In this document: one piece after another, positions 34,295-43,258 of the stretch
Layout: every line of letters starts with the position of its first letter
Numbering within the stretch: the stretch's first letter is position 1
Source: JAIBJN01 sp963775395
GTDB taxonomy: Bacteria; Actinomycetota; Thermoleophilia; Gaiellales; Gaiellaceae
NCBI GenBank assembly: GCA_963775395.1
Contig: CAVZIX010000018.1
Coordinates: 58,452 to 122,451, forward strand
DNA length: 64,000 nucleotides
Direction: 5' to 3'
The notes under the pieces: model-generated
Told to the model about the DNA's origin: nothing
What the model saw: only the letters and a program-made list of their open reading frames with translations
The model's database searches: none
Position numbers and translations under genes: made by a program

Positions 34295-35488
34295 CTACTC
34301 GCGCGCGTGGGTCCAGCCGGTCCACCCGAAGTTCCGACCGAACCCATTGCCCTCCACCGGAAAGAATGTCTTGTAGCGGAAGTTGATGATCCGGTACACC
34401 GGGATATCGGGCTCCCACCACTCCTCTTCGGGGAACTCCTGCTCGAGCTCGAAGAGGAATCGGGTTGCGCGGAGCAGCGCCTTGTTCTCCCACGCGTAGA
34501 CGTCGTAGCCCTGCCGGTGGAGGAGCTCGGCCAGCGCAACGTAGCCGCTCAGCGCTTCGCGGGGGTACTGCGTGTAGCGAGGAGGCCAGGTGAATTCACC
34601 GCCGCGCCGCATGTCGTCGGGAAGTGCGCCGTCGATCGAGTGCCCGTGCTTCTCAGCCCCTTTTGGATTGACACCTCGCGGCCGGGAAGCATCGGCGTGC
34701 CAGGAGAGATCGTCTTCGGCCCCGCCGAAACTGTGCCCCTTGCCGATGTGCTCGGGCCCGAAGTAGGGGGCGGGAATCCCAGGATATGCAGAGCGGTTGC
34801 CGAGCCAGCCCTTCATCACCGCCGCCGCGCGGGCGATGTCCTTGTCGTCTTTCAGGTACGCGGCGACCGCGACGCGGCTCGCACCGGCCATGCCTCCCCA
34901 GTTGCTCGGCGAGCGCTCGTGCGTACGGATCAGAGTGCCGCGAGCGTCGTCGGGGCCGAGCGGTTCGCGGCGCACCGCGCGGAGCCACTCTCGAAACTCC
35001 GCTTCCCGGGCGGGATCATACGCTCGGAAGTCAATCAGGTCGGCGGCGACGACGTAGGAGAGGAGGTTCCGGCCGAGCTCGAGCGTCCTTCCGCCTTCCT
35101 CCGTGCCGATCGCGCTGGCGATCGCATCCGCGGCCTTTCTGCGGTAGCCAGGGTCGCCGGTCCTCGCGTAGACGAGCGCGACGGCCAGCGTCTTGACGTC
35201 GTGGTTCGAATCCTTGTCGGCGATCTTCCCCGGTTCGAGTCTCTCGTCGGCGGCGGCCTTGAGGTGATCCCAGGCGGGACCGCTGGTCGGGAGCCGCAGG
35301 AGCTCGGCCCGGGAGATCCAAATTCCATCGGGGGCGCTCGATGCCCTGCGAGGCGGTGGGGCTTCTGCAGGCTCTGGCACGCTCACTGCTTCGGGCACAT
35401 GGCTTTCTCCCCGCTTGCTCTCCGTCCTGCTGCACGAGACACTGAGCAGCGCTGCGAGGACGAGCACGAGCGCCGCGAAGGTTCTCAT
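34295..35488 (-). CDS. alginate-lyase-like lipoprotein
   Basis: The 397-residue protein has a lipoprotein signal (TFAALVLVLAALLSVSC, lipobox LSVSC). The mature part is an alpha-helical barrel of the alginate lyase/heparinase type: GIWISRAELLRLPTSGPAWD, NHDVKTLAVALVYARTGD, GRNLLSYVVAADLIDF, then RTHERSPSNWGGMAGASRVA with the N-W-G motif. HADASRPRGVNPKG and the tail IINFRYKTFFPVEGN follow. Lyases of this type in polysaccharide loci trim chains or clear mis-exported polymer. ATG 35488 is used because the signal peptide starts there; the frame extends upstream. Confidence 0.85.
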   Translation of the reverse strand: MRTFAALVLVLAALLSVSCSRTESKRGESHVPEAVSVPEPAEAPPPRRASSAPDGIWISRAELLRLPTSGPAWDHLKAAADERLEPGKIADKDSNHDVKTLAVALVYARTGDPGYRRKAADAIASAIGTEEGGRTLELGRNLLSYVVAADLIDFRAYDPAREAEFREWLRAVRREPLGPDDARGTLIRTHERSPSNWGGMAGASRVAVAAYLKDDKDIARAAAVMKGWLGNRSAYPGIPAPYFGPEHIGKGHSFGGAEDDLSWHADASRPRGVNPKGAEKHGHSIDGALPDDMRRGGEFTWPPRYTQYPREALSGYVALAELLHRQGYDVYAWENKALLRATRFLFELEQEFPEEEWWEPDIPVYRIINFRYKTFFPVEGNGFGRNFGWTGWTHARE

Positions 35489-35711
35489 GCGAGAAGTGTA
35501 GGCACCGGTCGACCGGACGACGTCAGCGCCCACGTGCGGCGACGCACCGCCTTGACAGCCCCCGGAGCGCGGACAAGGATTGCGCGGTTACCCGGGACCT
35601 TCCAATCAGGGGGATTCCCGTTCAGTCGGCGCCCAGGGGGTCAAACCGGCTTGTTCACCGCGCGCGCCCGACTCGCCTGCTGCGTTTAGGTTGCCGTATG
35701 GTCGCGAGGAC

Positions 35712-36296
35712 ATGAGCCGCGGTCAGGCCCGGGCGAAGCCGGCTCTCCCACGGCCGGCAGGTGATCCGCTCGCGAGCATCTCGAGACGCTCTCTCGCCTG
35801 GATCATCGACGTCGTCCTGGTTACGGTGCTCATCTTCATCGGGGTAAGCCTCCTGGATGCGGCCTTCGGACCAGCCGTCCGCTTCGAGCCCGACGCAGCC
35901 ACATTGTCGGACACGGTGGCGGCCGACATGGGCATGGTCGTACTGAACGCGCTCCTCGGCACGGGTCTAAGCGCGGCGTACTTCGTCTTGCCCTGGGCGC
36001 TCATGGGCGGGTCGCCCGCCCAGCTTGCTCTTCGCATGCGAGTTCGAAGCGACACTGACTGCGAAGCCCTCCCGGTCTGGCGGGCGATTGCACGCTGGAT
36101 CCTTCTCTTCCCTCCGTTTGCGACGGTTTCTGCCCTGACCGCTGGTGTGCCGCTCCTCGGCTGGGTCGTATGGGGCAGTGCGCTCTTGTGGTATCTCCTC
36201 CTTCTCGTCACGATCGCCCAGAGCGAGACCAATCAAGGTCTGCACGACCGGATTGCCCACAGCGTCGTGCGCAAGACACGAGCGGTCGCCGGGTAG
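35712..36296 (+). CDS. RDD-family membrane protein
   Basis: The 194-residue protein has ISRRSLAWIIDVVLVTVLIF, the RDD-type first helix (R, and D in TM1). Further TM helices follow (VVLNALLGTGLSAAYFVLPW, LLGWVVWGSALLWYLLLLVT). The family motif G-x-SPAQLALRMRV and a C-terminal QGLHDRIAHSVV complete the pattern. RDD proteins are poorly understood and some act as ion transporters. ATG 35712 is chosen because the RDD domain follows closely; upstream frame is open without support. It lies 6 bases before the GMC oxidoreductase gene, so probably co-transcribed. Confidence 0.85.
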   Translation: MSRGQARAKPALPRPAGDPLASISRRSLAWIIDVVLVTVLIFIGVSLLDAAFGPAVRFEPDAATLSDTVAADMGMVVLNALLGTGLSAAYFVLPWALMGGSPAQLALRMRVRSDTDCEALPVWRAIARWILLFPPFATVSALTAGVPLLGWVVWGSALLWYLLLLVTIAQSETNQGLHDRIAHSVVRKTRAVAG

Positions 36297-36302
36297 GGGC
36301 CG

Positions 36303-37895
36303 ATGTTCGCTGACGCCCGCTCTGTGCCGCGGGATACGAGGTTGGAGACGGACGTCTGCATCATCGGCGCCGGAGCGGCCGGCATCACGCTCGCGCGGGA
36401 GTTCAGCGGGTCACCATTCCGGGTGACCGTGCTCGAGAGCGGCGGCTTCGAGTATGAGACAGAGACGCAGGCACTCTACGAGGGCCCCTCCGTCGGACTT
36501 CCCTACGCTCAGCTGAGCGTTCCTCGGCTGCGCTTCTTCGGTGGGACGACCAACCACTGGGGTGGGATCTGCCGGCCGTTCGAGGACGCTGACTTCGAGG
36601 CACGCGAGGGGATTCCATACACGGGATGGCCGATTAAGAAAGACGACATCGACCCCTTCTACGGGCGGGCTGGGCGAGCCGTGCGGCTCCCGTCGCAAGA
36701 GTGGGATCTGAGCCATTGGGCCCCGGACGGTGCATTGGCGCCCCTTCGCCTGAGCAGCGATCGCATCGTCAGCAGAGTGGCTCAGCAGGTCGAACCGGAC
36801 CTCCGGAGCTTCGGCGCGGGCTACCGGGACGAGCTTCGTTCCGTGCCGAACGTGACGGTCTACCTGCACGCCAATGTGACCGGCGTGGACGCTGACGACC
36901 CGGGGCGAACGGCGACGTCCGCACGTGTGGCGACGCTCGCAGGCAACCGCTTTTCCGTGGGCGCCATGGTCTTCGTGCTGGCGACCGGCGCCATCGAGAA
37001 CGCGAGGATGCTGCTCGTCTCGAACGAGCGGTTCCCCGGAGGCTTGGGGAACCAGAATGGGCTCGTCGGCAGGTTCTTCCTGGAGCATCCCCGCTTCCTC
37101 GGAGGCTTCATCGTTCCGTCCGCTCCACACCCGAATCTGGGCTTCTACGAGAACCATCGTGTCGGCGGCGCCTTGGTCCGGGGCTACCTCGCCTCCTCGA
37201 AGGACTTCCAGCTCGCCGAGGGCCTCCTGGACCTCCAGATCCGCCTCGAGCTCGGCTACGGGGACGCTCCCGAGGACGCCGAGGACTTCGCGCGCCACGT
37301 CATGACCCTGGCCGCGGACCTCGAGAGCTGGCAGAGGATTGCGATTCCGGGACCGCCGGTTCCCATTCCCTACCTCGAGGTGGTCCGAGAGGCGCTGGAA
37401 TCGCCGGAAGACACGTACATCTACCTGCGGGGGCGAATCGAGACGATCGGTCTGACGACACGGATCGAGCAGGCGCCGAATCCCGACAGCCGCGTCGTAC
37501 TGCTGCGGGAGCGCGATCAGCTCGGCATGCAGCGCGTCGCGCTGGACTGGCGGCTGAGCGAGGTCGACAAGCGAAACGTCCGGCGGACCCTCGAGCTCCT
37601 CGGTGCCGAGGTCGGGCGCGCTGGTATCGGGCGCGTCAAGATCCTCTACGGCGAGGACGACTCGGAGTGGCCGGATGATCTCGATGGGGGTCAGCATCAC
37701 ATGGGGACCACGCGCATGAGCGACGACCCGAAGCAGGGCGTCGTCGACCGTGACTGCCGCGTGCACGGGATGTCCAATCTGTTCGTCGCGGGCAGCTCTG
37801 TCTTCCCGACGCCCGGCGGGGCGACGCCGACCCTCACGCTCGTTGCGCTCGCGATCCGGCTGGCCGATCACCTCAAGGGCATGATGCCGCGATGA
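36303..37895 (+). CDS. GMC-family FAD-dependent oxidoreductase
   Basis: The 530-residue protein has the FAD dinucleotide-binding motif DVCIIGAGAAGITLA (17-31), the GMC motif FGGTTNHWGGICRPF, and the C-terminal active-site region HHMGTTRM (about 465-472), CRVHGMSNLFVAGSSVFPTP and GGATPTLTLVALAIRLADHL. GMC enzymes oxidise alcohols or sugars. The adjacent Tat-type small protein gene overlaps its stop (ATGA), as in membrane-bound sugar dehydrogenases with a small subunit. A role in oxidising a sugar of the polysaccharide is inference. No TM segment is visible. Confidence 0.93.
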   Translation: MFADARSVPRDTRLETDVCIIGAGAAGITLAREFSGSPFRVTVLESGGFEYETETQALYEGPSVGLPYAQLSVPRLRFFGGTTNHWGGICRPFEDADFEAREGIPYTGWPIKKDDIDPFYGRAGRAVRLPSQEWDLSHWAPDGALAPLRLSSDRIVSRVAQQVEPDLRSFGAGYRDELRSVPNVTVYLHANVTGVDADDPGRTATSARVATLAGNRFSVGAMVFVLATGAIENARMLLVSNERFPGGLGNQNGLVGRFFLEHPRFLGGFIVPSAPHPNLGFYENHRVGGALVRGYLASSKDFQLAEGLLDLQIRLELGYGDAPEDAEDFARHVMTLAADLESWQRIAIPGPPVPIPYLEVVREALESPEDTYIYLRGRIETIGLTTRIEQAPNPDSRVVLLRERDQLGMQRVALDWRLSEVDKRNVRRTLELLGAEVGRAGIGRVKILYGEDDSEWPDDLDGGQHHMGTTRMSDDPKQGVVDRDCRVHGMSNLFVAGSSVFPTPGGATPTLTLVALAIRLADHLKGMMPR

Positions 37896-38320
37896 CCGTG
37901 CCACCGACGATGAGGCGCCGGACGTTCCTGCTCGCCGCTACGGGCTTGGGTCTCTCCATGGCCTGGCGGTCGGTCGGCTTCTTGCCTTTCGTGCAGACGT
38001 CTCGTTCCAGGAGCGAGCGGCTGGCGGGGTTCCTGAAACACGAGGAGAGTGCGCGCATCGTCGGGCGCGAGTATCTTCGAGCGGTTCCGGCTGAAGCGTC
38101 ACGGGGGATGTTGACGGCGCGTGTGGTCGAGCAGCTGCCCGGCGGGTTCCGGGCTGTCGATACCGCGTCGGACAGCCGGCTGCGGGAGCTCTTGCTACGG
38201 GCCACGGCGGCGGATTTTCGCGATCTGCGGACCGTGGAGCTTCGCGGGTGGGTGCTCGCGCAGACTGAGGCCCGGTTGTGCGCGCTCGCGGCGCTCCGAG
38301 GGGGCTCGGCGCCGGCTTGA
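37892..38320 (+). CDS. small Tat-type secreted protein next to GMC oxidoreductase
   Basis: The 142-residue protein has a twin-arginine-like signal: MRRRTFLLAATGLGLSMAW (R-R-x-F-L-x). The mature part has about 110 residues with no recognised domain and is Arg/Leu/Glu-rich (ESARIVGREYLRAVPAEAS, then LLLRATAADFRDLRTVELRG). Its ATG overlaps the oxidoreductase stop. This layout resembles the small (gamma/subunit 3) partner of gluconate-type dehydrogenases, whose Tat signal exports the folded large subunit. That role is inferred from context and length. Confidence 0.72.
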   Translation: MTVPPTMRRRTFLLAATGLGLSMAWRSVGFLPFVQTSRSRSERLAGFLKHEESARIVGREYLRAVPAEASRGMLTARVVEQLPGGFRAVDTASDSRLRELLLRATAADFRDLRTVELRGWVLAQTEARLCALAALRGGSAPA

Positions 38321-38455
38321 CTACGGCTCAGAACAACAGGTCCACCAGGCTGGCCGCCTCGTTGACGCCCCACTTCCCTGTGGCTAGGCTGCCTGCACGA
38401 GGCAGCGTCGGGACGAGAGACCGCGCCGCTTGACAAGTGCTAGGGAGGAGGGGGC

Positions 38456-39451
38456 ATGCAGCGCGTATTGGTGACCGGAGCGGGGGGTTTCATCGGCCAC
38501 CATCTCGTGACGTACCTGAAGGAACGTGGGTACTGGGTCCGCGGCGTGGACCTCAAGTACCCGGAGTACACCAACGTCAACGCGGATGAATTCGAGCTGC
38601 TCGACCTCCGGCGGCGAGACGATGCCCTCCTAGCCGCTCGCGGTGTTGACCAGGTCTATGCGCTCGCAGCAGACATGGGCGGTATGGGCTTCATCTCGGG
38701 CAATCACGCGACCATCCTGCACAACAACGCCCTCATCAACCTCCACACGATCGAGGCAGCCCGTCTTTACGGTGTCGAGCGGTACCTGTACAGCTCCTCG
38801 GCGTGCGTCTACCCCGAGCACCTTCAGGCCGATACTGCGGTCACACCGCTCCGCGAGGAGGACGCCTACCCGGCGAAACCCCAGGACGCATACGGCTGGG
38901 AGAAGCTGATCTCGGAGCGACTGTGCGAGTACTACACGGACGAGCACGGAATGGAGACGCGCGTCGTCCGCTTCCACAACGTCTTCGGACCGTACGGGAC
39001 CTATGACGGAGGTCGCGAGAAGGCTCCGGCGGCGCTCTGCAGGAAGGTGGCGCAGGCGCAGCCCGGCGGTTCGGTCGAGGTCTGGGGAGACGGCGAGCAG
39101 ACGCGCTCCTTCTGCTACGTGGACGACTGCATCGAAGGGATCTACCGGATCATGCAATCGGACTACCGGGAGCCGCTCAATCTCGGGACCGACCGCATGG
39201 TTACGATCAACGAGCTCGCCCGCATCGTGATCGACATCTCCGGCAAGCGCGACGTGGAGCTCGTGCACGTCGAGGGGCCCCAGGGCGTGCGCGGCCGCAA
39301 CTCCGACAACGGCAGGCTGCGCGGCCTTCTCGGCTGGGAGCCTGAGATCTCGCTGGAAGACGGCCTCGAGCCGACGTACCGGTGGATCGAGGAGCAGGTC
39401 GAGCGATCGGCGGAGAAGGCTTCCGAGCCCGGGGTGCTCTTCTCGGCTTGA
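38456..39451 (+). CDS. NAD-dependent epimerase, GDP-mannose 3,5-epimerase-like
   Basis: The 331-residue short-chain dehydrogenase has the NAD loop TGAGGFIGHHL (7-17), DMGGMGFISGNHATILHNN (73-91), SSSACVYPE and the catalytic YGWEK (146-150). ADMGGMGFI and NHATI-x-HNN are signatures of GDP-mannose 3,5-epimerase and its close relatives (GDP-sugar epimerases). It probably makes a nucleotide-sugar for the glycosyltransferases. A GGAGGAGGGGGC site precedes ATG 38456. Its last codon overlaps the next gene's TTG start. Confidence 0.9.
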   Translation: MQRVLVTGAGGFIGHHLVTYLKERGYWVRGVDLKYPEYTNVNADEFELLDLRRRDDALLAARGVDQVYALAADMGGMGFISGNHATILHNNALINLHTIEAARLYGVERYLYSSSACVYPEHLQADTAVTPLREEDAYPAKPQDAYGWEKLISERLCEYYTDEHGMETRVVRFHNVFGPYGTYDGGREKAPAALCRKVAQAQPGGSVEVWGDGEQTRSFCYVDDCIEGIYRIMQSDYREPLNLGTDRMVTINELARIVIDISGKRDVELVHVEGPQGVRGRNSDNGRLRGLLGWEPEISLEDGLEPTYRWIEEQVERSAEKASEPGVLFSA

Positions 39452-40728
39452 TCGCTGACGGAGGCGGGACGAGCCTGGAGGGTCCCGGCCCGCCCAGAAT
39501 CTCGCCTTTCGACCTGCTCGCCTACGCGTTCATGCCCGTCGAGCCGGGGAGGCACGGTGTGGCGGTCCAGGCGCCTCCCGACTGGCGCTTCGACTTGTCC
39601 GCCGTCGACTCCCGCGCGGACGTGGTCGTCTGGGGCCGTACGCCGGAGGGGTCGGCACCGCTCGCTTCGGCGGCCCGTACCGCGGGACTGCGAGAAATCT
39701 CGCTTCGCACCATGAGACGGCGACTGCCCGCGCGCCTGCACGTCGTCGCCGTCCACCGCCTGCCGCCGCGCCAGCTCGGGATGAGCCGACTCCGTGGCAG
39801 TGTCCGAGCGGCTCTCCGCGGCGGTGCGCTGGTCGAGCTGGAATCTGCGGAGTCCGGATCCAGGGTGCTGGACGCAGTCGCGGAGGCGGCGGGGGTGAGC
39901 GTTCTCGGGCGCGGGTTCCACGCGGGCGCCGGCGGCGCAATGCTCGTCCGGGGATTCCTCGCCGACGGCTCGGGCGTCGTTCTGCGGGTGGCCCGCGCCG
40001 GCTCGGCGGGTGACCCGGCTGCGCTCGCCGACACGCTGGAGCGTCTCAGCCGCGACCGTATCGCGCTCACCCCGCGCCTCCACGCGCGCGGCAACACGGC
40101 AGGCGCCTCCTGGCTCGCCGAGGCAGCCCTACCGGGTCGCCGGCCGACGCGCGCGACCGGCTCGTTGACTCGGCAGGTCGCGGATCTCTGTGCGTCCTTC
40201 CCGCGCAACGATCGCCCCCCGACCGCGACGGCCGCCGATCTCGCCGCCATCGCCGCCGCACTCCCCGACCGCGCCGGGCCGATCGGCAGGGTCTCGTCCG
40301 ACGTCTCCGACCCCTTGCGGACGTTGCCATCGGTCCTGCGGCACGGCGATCTCTGGGCCGGCAATCTCCTCGTCGATCGCCGGGGAAGGCTCTCCGGGCT
40401 CGTCGACTGGGACGCGGCCGATCCTGCGGCCGTCCCCGGGGCCGACCTCCTCCAGCTCGTCGCGACGGAGTTCCGCAGAAAGGCACACCGCGCGCTGGGA
40501 CCGGCCTTCCTCGCCCGCCCGTGGCATCTGCCCGAGTTCGGCGAGGCCACGGACCGCTACTGGTCGGCAGTGGGAGTCCGGCGCGACGGCGACCTGCTCG
40601 GCGTCGTCGGGATCGCCTGGTGGGCGACCGAAGTGCACGGAACGCTCGCTCGTCTTCCGCATCGGGCCACCGACGAGCGCTGGGTCGAGATGAACGTCGA
40701 TCGCGTCCTGACCCGCCTCGCGCCCTGA
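39448..40728 (+). CDS. aminoglycoside-phosphotransferase-like kinase (APH family)
   Basis: The C-terminal half has the APH catalytic loop LRHGDLWAGNLLVDR (about 298-312, H299-G-D) and GLVDWDAADPAAVPGADLL (metal Asp). The N-terminal 160 residues show weak similarity to a nucleotide-binding or methyltransferase-like domain (PDWRFDLSAVDSRADVVVWG). The TTG start at 39448 overlaps the epimerase stop; an ATG at 39532 is the alternative. Such kinases phosphorylate small hydroxyl substrates. The substrate may be a sugar or choline-like group of the glycan. A related APH domain is in the fusion protein at 43259-44974. Confidence 0.82.
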   Translation: MIADGGGTSLEGPGPPRISPFDLLAYAFMPVEPGRHGVAVQAPPDWRFDLSAVDSRADVVVWGRTPEGSAPLASAARTAGLREISLRTMRRRLPARLHVVAVHRLPPRQLGMSRLRGSVRAALRGGALVELESAESGSRVLDAVAEAAGVSVLGRGFHAGAGGAMLVRGFLADGSGVVLRVARAGSAGDPAALADTLERLSRDRIALTPRLHARGNTAGASWLAEAALPGRRPTRATGSLTRQVADLCASFPRNDRPPTATAADLAAIAAALPDRAGPIGRVSSDVSDPLRTLPSVLRHGDLWAGNLLVDRRGRLSGLVDWDAADPAAVPGADLLQLVATEFRRKAHRALGPAFLARPWHLPEFGEATDRYWSAVGVRRDGDLLGVVGIAWWATEVHGTLARLPHRATDERWVEMNVDRVLTRLAP

Positions 40729-40735
40729 CGCGCCC

Positions 40736-41944
40736 TCAGCGCGTGCCGACCACGCGCCCGTGCTCCGACAGGACCTCCTCGTAGAGGCGGTCATAGGTCC
40801 GCCCGACTGCGTCCCAGTCGTAGCGGGGGCGAACGTACGCACCGCCGCTGCGACCGATCCTGCGTGCACGCTCGTCGTCTGCGAGCACTGCGACGAGCTG
40901 AGCGGCGAGCTCCTCCTCGGTGGAGCCGACGAGCAGCTGGTCGCCCGACGTTACGTCGTCCAACCCGCGATGCCCGAGCGGCGTGACGACGCACGGGAGA
41001 TCGGCGGCCATAGCTTCGAGCAGTTTCGTCTTGATCCCGGTGCCGTCCAGGAAAGGGCCCGCCCACACCCGGCTGCTCGTGAGCCAGGCTCGCATATCCT
41101 CGACTTCGCCCGTCACGCGTACGCCGTCGAGCGCTTCCAGCTCGAGCACCCGCGCGGCCGGGTTGCGGCCAACGATCACGAGATGAGCGTCAGGCCGCTC
41201 GGCGCGCACACGCGGCAGCACCTGTCGCGCGAGGTACTCCACAGCCCGGACGTTGGGCGCGTAGTTCATCGCGCCGTGGAAGATGATGCGATTCGGGTCG
41301 ATGACCGCCTCCGGGTCGGGCGCGTACGAGCTCGCGTCGAAGCCGATAGGAACGACGACGAACGGCAGGCTCGGGTCCCTCATTCGGAGCTCCGTGAGGT
41401 CGCCCTCGTTGCTCACGACGACACGATCGAAGCCGCGGTATTCCGACGCCTCGAACCGCCTGATGCGTTTGGCGTCGGCGCGGAGGAGCGGACGTCGGAT
41501 GCCGGTCGCAGCGTCTGCCCGCGCGTCCACGTTCAGGTGCCACGTATCCATCGCCATCAGGATCTTCGGGATGCTCGTGATCTCCCGCTTGAGGCCGGAG
41601 AGCTTTCCCGGTCCAAGGTGTACGAGGTCCGGCTTGAAGCGCTCGAGCTCCTCCCGTAACGGCTCGCGCAAGCCTCGCACGAGGCGCTCGGCGCGCAATG
41701 GCCGCCGGCGAATCACGGCCAGGGCGAGATCGCGTGCGTTCTCTGCGGCGCCGGGCCTCTCGAAGTCGACGATCCGCATGTCGGCTTCCACCGCCGTGTT
41801 CTTCGACTGGTCGGGCATGCGATAGCCGATCAGCCGCACGTCGTGGCGTTTCCCGAGCTCGGGCACCAACCCCATGAGCTGACGCCGGAAACCGGTGTTC
41901 GTCGGGGGGAACGGTGCATCCGAGGCGCAAATCAGGATCCGCAT
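40736..41944 (-). CDS. glycosyltransferase family 4
   Basis: The 402-residue GT-B protein starts RILICASDAPFPPTNTGFRR, with the loop for donor or acceptor binding. LVHLGPGKLSGLKREI and FDRVVVSNEGDL follow in the N-terminal domain. The C-terminal domain has NRIIFHGAMNYAPNVRAVEY, HLVIVGRNPAARVLEL and GPFLDGTGIKTKLLEAMAAD with the E residue of the E-x7-E motif. It converges with the APH-like gene, 7 bases apart. Its start overlaps the stop of the nucleotidyltransferase/kinase fusion by 13 bases, so the two are coupled. Confidence 0.92.
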   Translation of the reverse strand: MRILICASDAPFPPTNTGFRRQLMGLVPELGKRHDVRLIGYRMPDQSKNTAVEADMRIVDFERPGAAENARDLALAVIRRRPLRAERLVRGLREPLREELERFKPDLVHLGPGKLSGLKREITSIPKILMAMDTWHLNVDARADAATGIRRPLLRADAKRIRRFEASEYRGFDRVVVSNEGDLTELRMRDPSLPFVVVPIGFDASSYAPDPEAVIDPNRIIFHGAMNYAPNVRAVEYLARQVLPRVRAERPDAHLVIVGRNPAARVLELEALDGVRVTGEVEDMRAWLTSSRVWAGPFLDGTGIKTKLLEAMAADLPCVVTPLGHRGLDDVTSGDQLLVGSTEEELAAQLVAVLADDERARRIGRSGGAYVRPRYDWDAVGRTYDRLYEEVLSEHGRVVGTR

Positions 41945-43245
41945 CTTCGTCCTTGCTTGGAGCTACCTCTCGCGAGGGATGTCTCGCCGTTCCAGCGTCG
42001 GGCATACTCATGCCAGATGAGCGCGGTGACCTCGGGGCGCACCTGCTCAGCCTCGCGGGATGCATCCACGATGACTGCCCTCGGAAGGCGTGGAAGCAAC
42101 GCTCGATACGCCTGCCGCTGCGACTCCAGAAGCGCCGCGGTCTTCTCGCCCTTTCTCTCGTAGAGCACCTCGCCGGGGGCGTCGAGAATGATGACGAGCT
42201 CTGGTGGGGGGCAGGCGTGCGCCAGCATCCACCGACGAGCCCTGCCGAGCCTGTTGTACTGGAAGCGGGTCGGCAGGAGCGCGTCGTACGGGTAGCGATC
42301 GAAAAGGACGAGCCGGCCCCGACGCCGGTGGTAGGCCCCCTGGAGCCAGCCCGACCACTGCGTTGACAGCTGCCTGGCCACACCCACCCCCGGGAGACGA
42401 CGGCTCGCCCGTGCTCGAGGCACCTGGTACAGACCCATGTTGATCGACCGGACGGGGAAGTAGAAGCGTCCTTCGATCCCCTTCGTGAGCGTCGACTTCC
42501 CGGCTCCGTCGGGAGCGACCAGCGCCACTCTCAATCCTCGGCGCCCGCTCCACCGGCGCGCCTTGCCGGACCACCGCCAGAAGGTATTGGTGACCGTTCG
42601 TCTCCGCACGCTCCCGTGCTGCGTTTTCCGCCAGGCGGCTGCGATCGGCGCGCCGAGGGCGGCGAGCGAAGCCCATTCGCCCCGCGAGGCGGCGGCGACG
42701 ATCGAGCCTGCACTCCAATCCGGAGGGCAGAGGGACTCGACCGTCCGAGCCAGCGCGCTGTCTGTCCGCGCCGCTTCCGCGAGCACGGGGAGTCGCGCCG
42801 CGTCGCGGGAGGCGACGCCGCCCTTGTCGAGGAGCCGGTGCAGCAACAGGGTCCAGAACGCGTCGTCGTCGGAGAGGACCGACACTCCCTCGACGCGGCG
42901 CCGCCGCTCCAGGCATTCGGCCTCGGCCCTCGTTGCGAGCGAGTAGTTGGGTCCGAAGGCGAGCTCAGTGACCACGTCGAGCTTGATCCACAGGTCACCG
43001 AGCGCGTCGTAGCTCACGAAGAAGGCGTGTGACCCGTAGCCCCACGCCGGCAAGGAGGCGAATCCGAGCTGTGCTGCGAGGCGGCGAACACGAGGGAGGT
43101 GCGAAGGGGCGACGAGGAGGTCGACGTCGCCTTCCGGCACGGCGAGGTCCGCCTCACCGCGCAGGAGGCACCAGACGACGCCCTCGTCGTCCAGTGCGCG
43201 AAACAGCGCTGCCAACTTCGGGTGCACGCCTGCTCGAGTCTCCAT
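41932..43245 (-). CDS. fusion of nucleotidyltransferase-like and thymidylate-kinase-like domains
   Basis: The first 150 residues form a nucleotidyltransferase fold (LLRGEADLAVPEGDVDLLVA, G-x-x-D-x-D-D near residues 39-43, third acid in WIKLDVVTE). Residues about 235-437 are a thymidylate-kinase-like P-loop domain: RVALVAPDGAGKSTLTKG (239-256), LFDRYPYDALLPTRF and LVIILDAPGEVLYERKGEK. The kinase domain is similar to that of the ATP-grasp fusion at 12216-14219. The partner of the two activities is unknown; in lasso-peptide and some glycan clusters the two types of gene also co-occur. The stop and start overlap the neighbouring genes. Confidence 0.85.
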   Translation of the reverse strand: METRAGVHPKLAALFRALDDEGVVWCLLRGEADLAVPEGDVDLLVAPSHLPRVRRLAAQLGFASLPAWGYGSHAFFVSYDALGDLWIKLDVVTELAFGPNYSLATRAEAECLERRRRVEGVSVLSDDDAFWTLLLHRLLDKGGVASRDAARLPVLAEAARTDSALARTVESLCPPDWSAGSIVAAASRGEWASLAALGAPIAAAWRKTQHGSVRRRTVTNTFWRWSGKARRWSGRRGLRVALVAPDGAGKSTLTKGIEGRFYFPVRSINMGLYQVPRARASRRLPGVGVARQLSTQWSGWLQGAYHRRRGRLVLFDRYPYDALLPTRFQYNRLGRARRWMLAHACPPPELVIILDAPGEVLYERKGEKTAALLESQRQAYRALLPRLPRAVIVDASREAEQVRPEVTALIWHEYARRWNGETSLARGSSKQGRRCGS

Positions 43246-43258
43246 TCGGTCGTTGGGG

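Noticed and set aside
36411..37904. 497-residue minus-strand frame opposite the GMC oxidoreductase
   Set aside because: No domain, His/Arg/Val-rich shadow of a well-supported gene.
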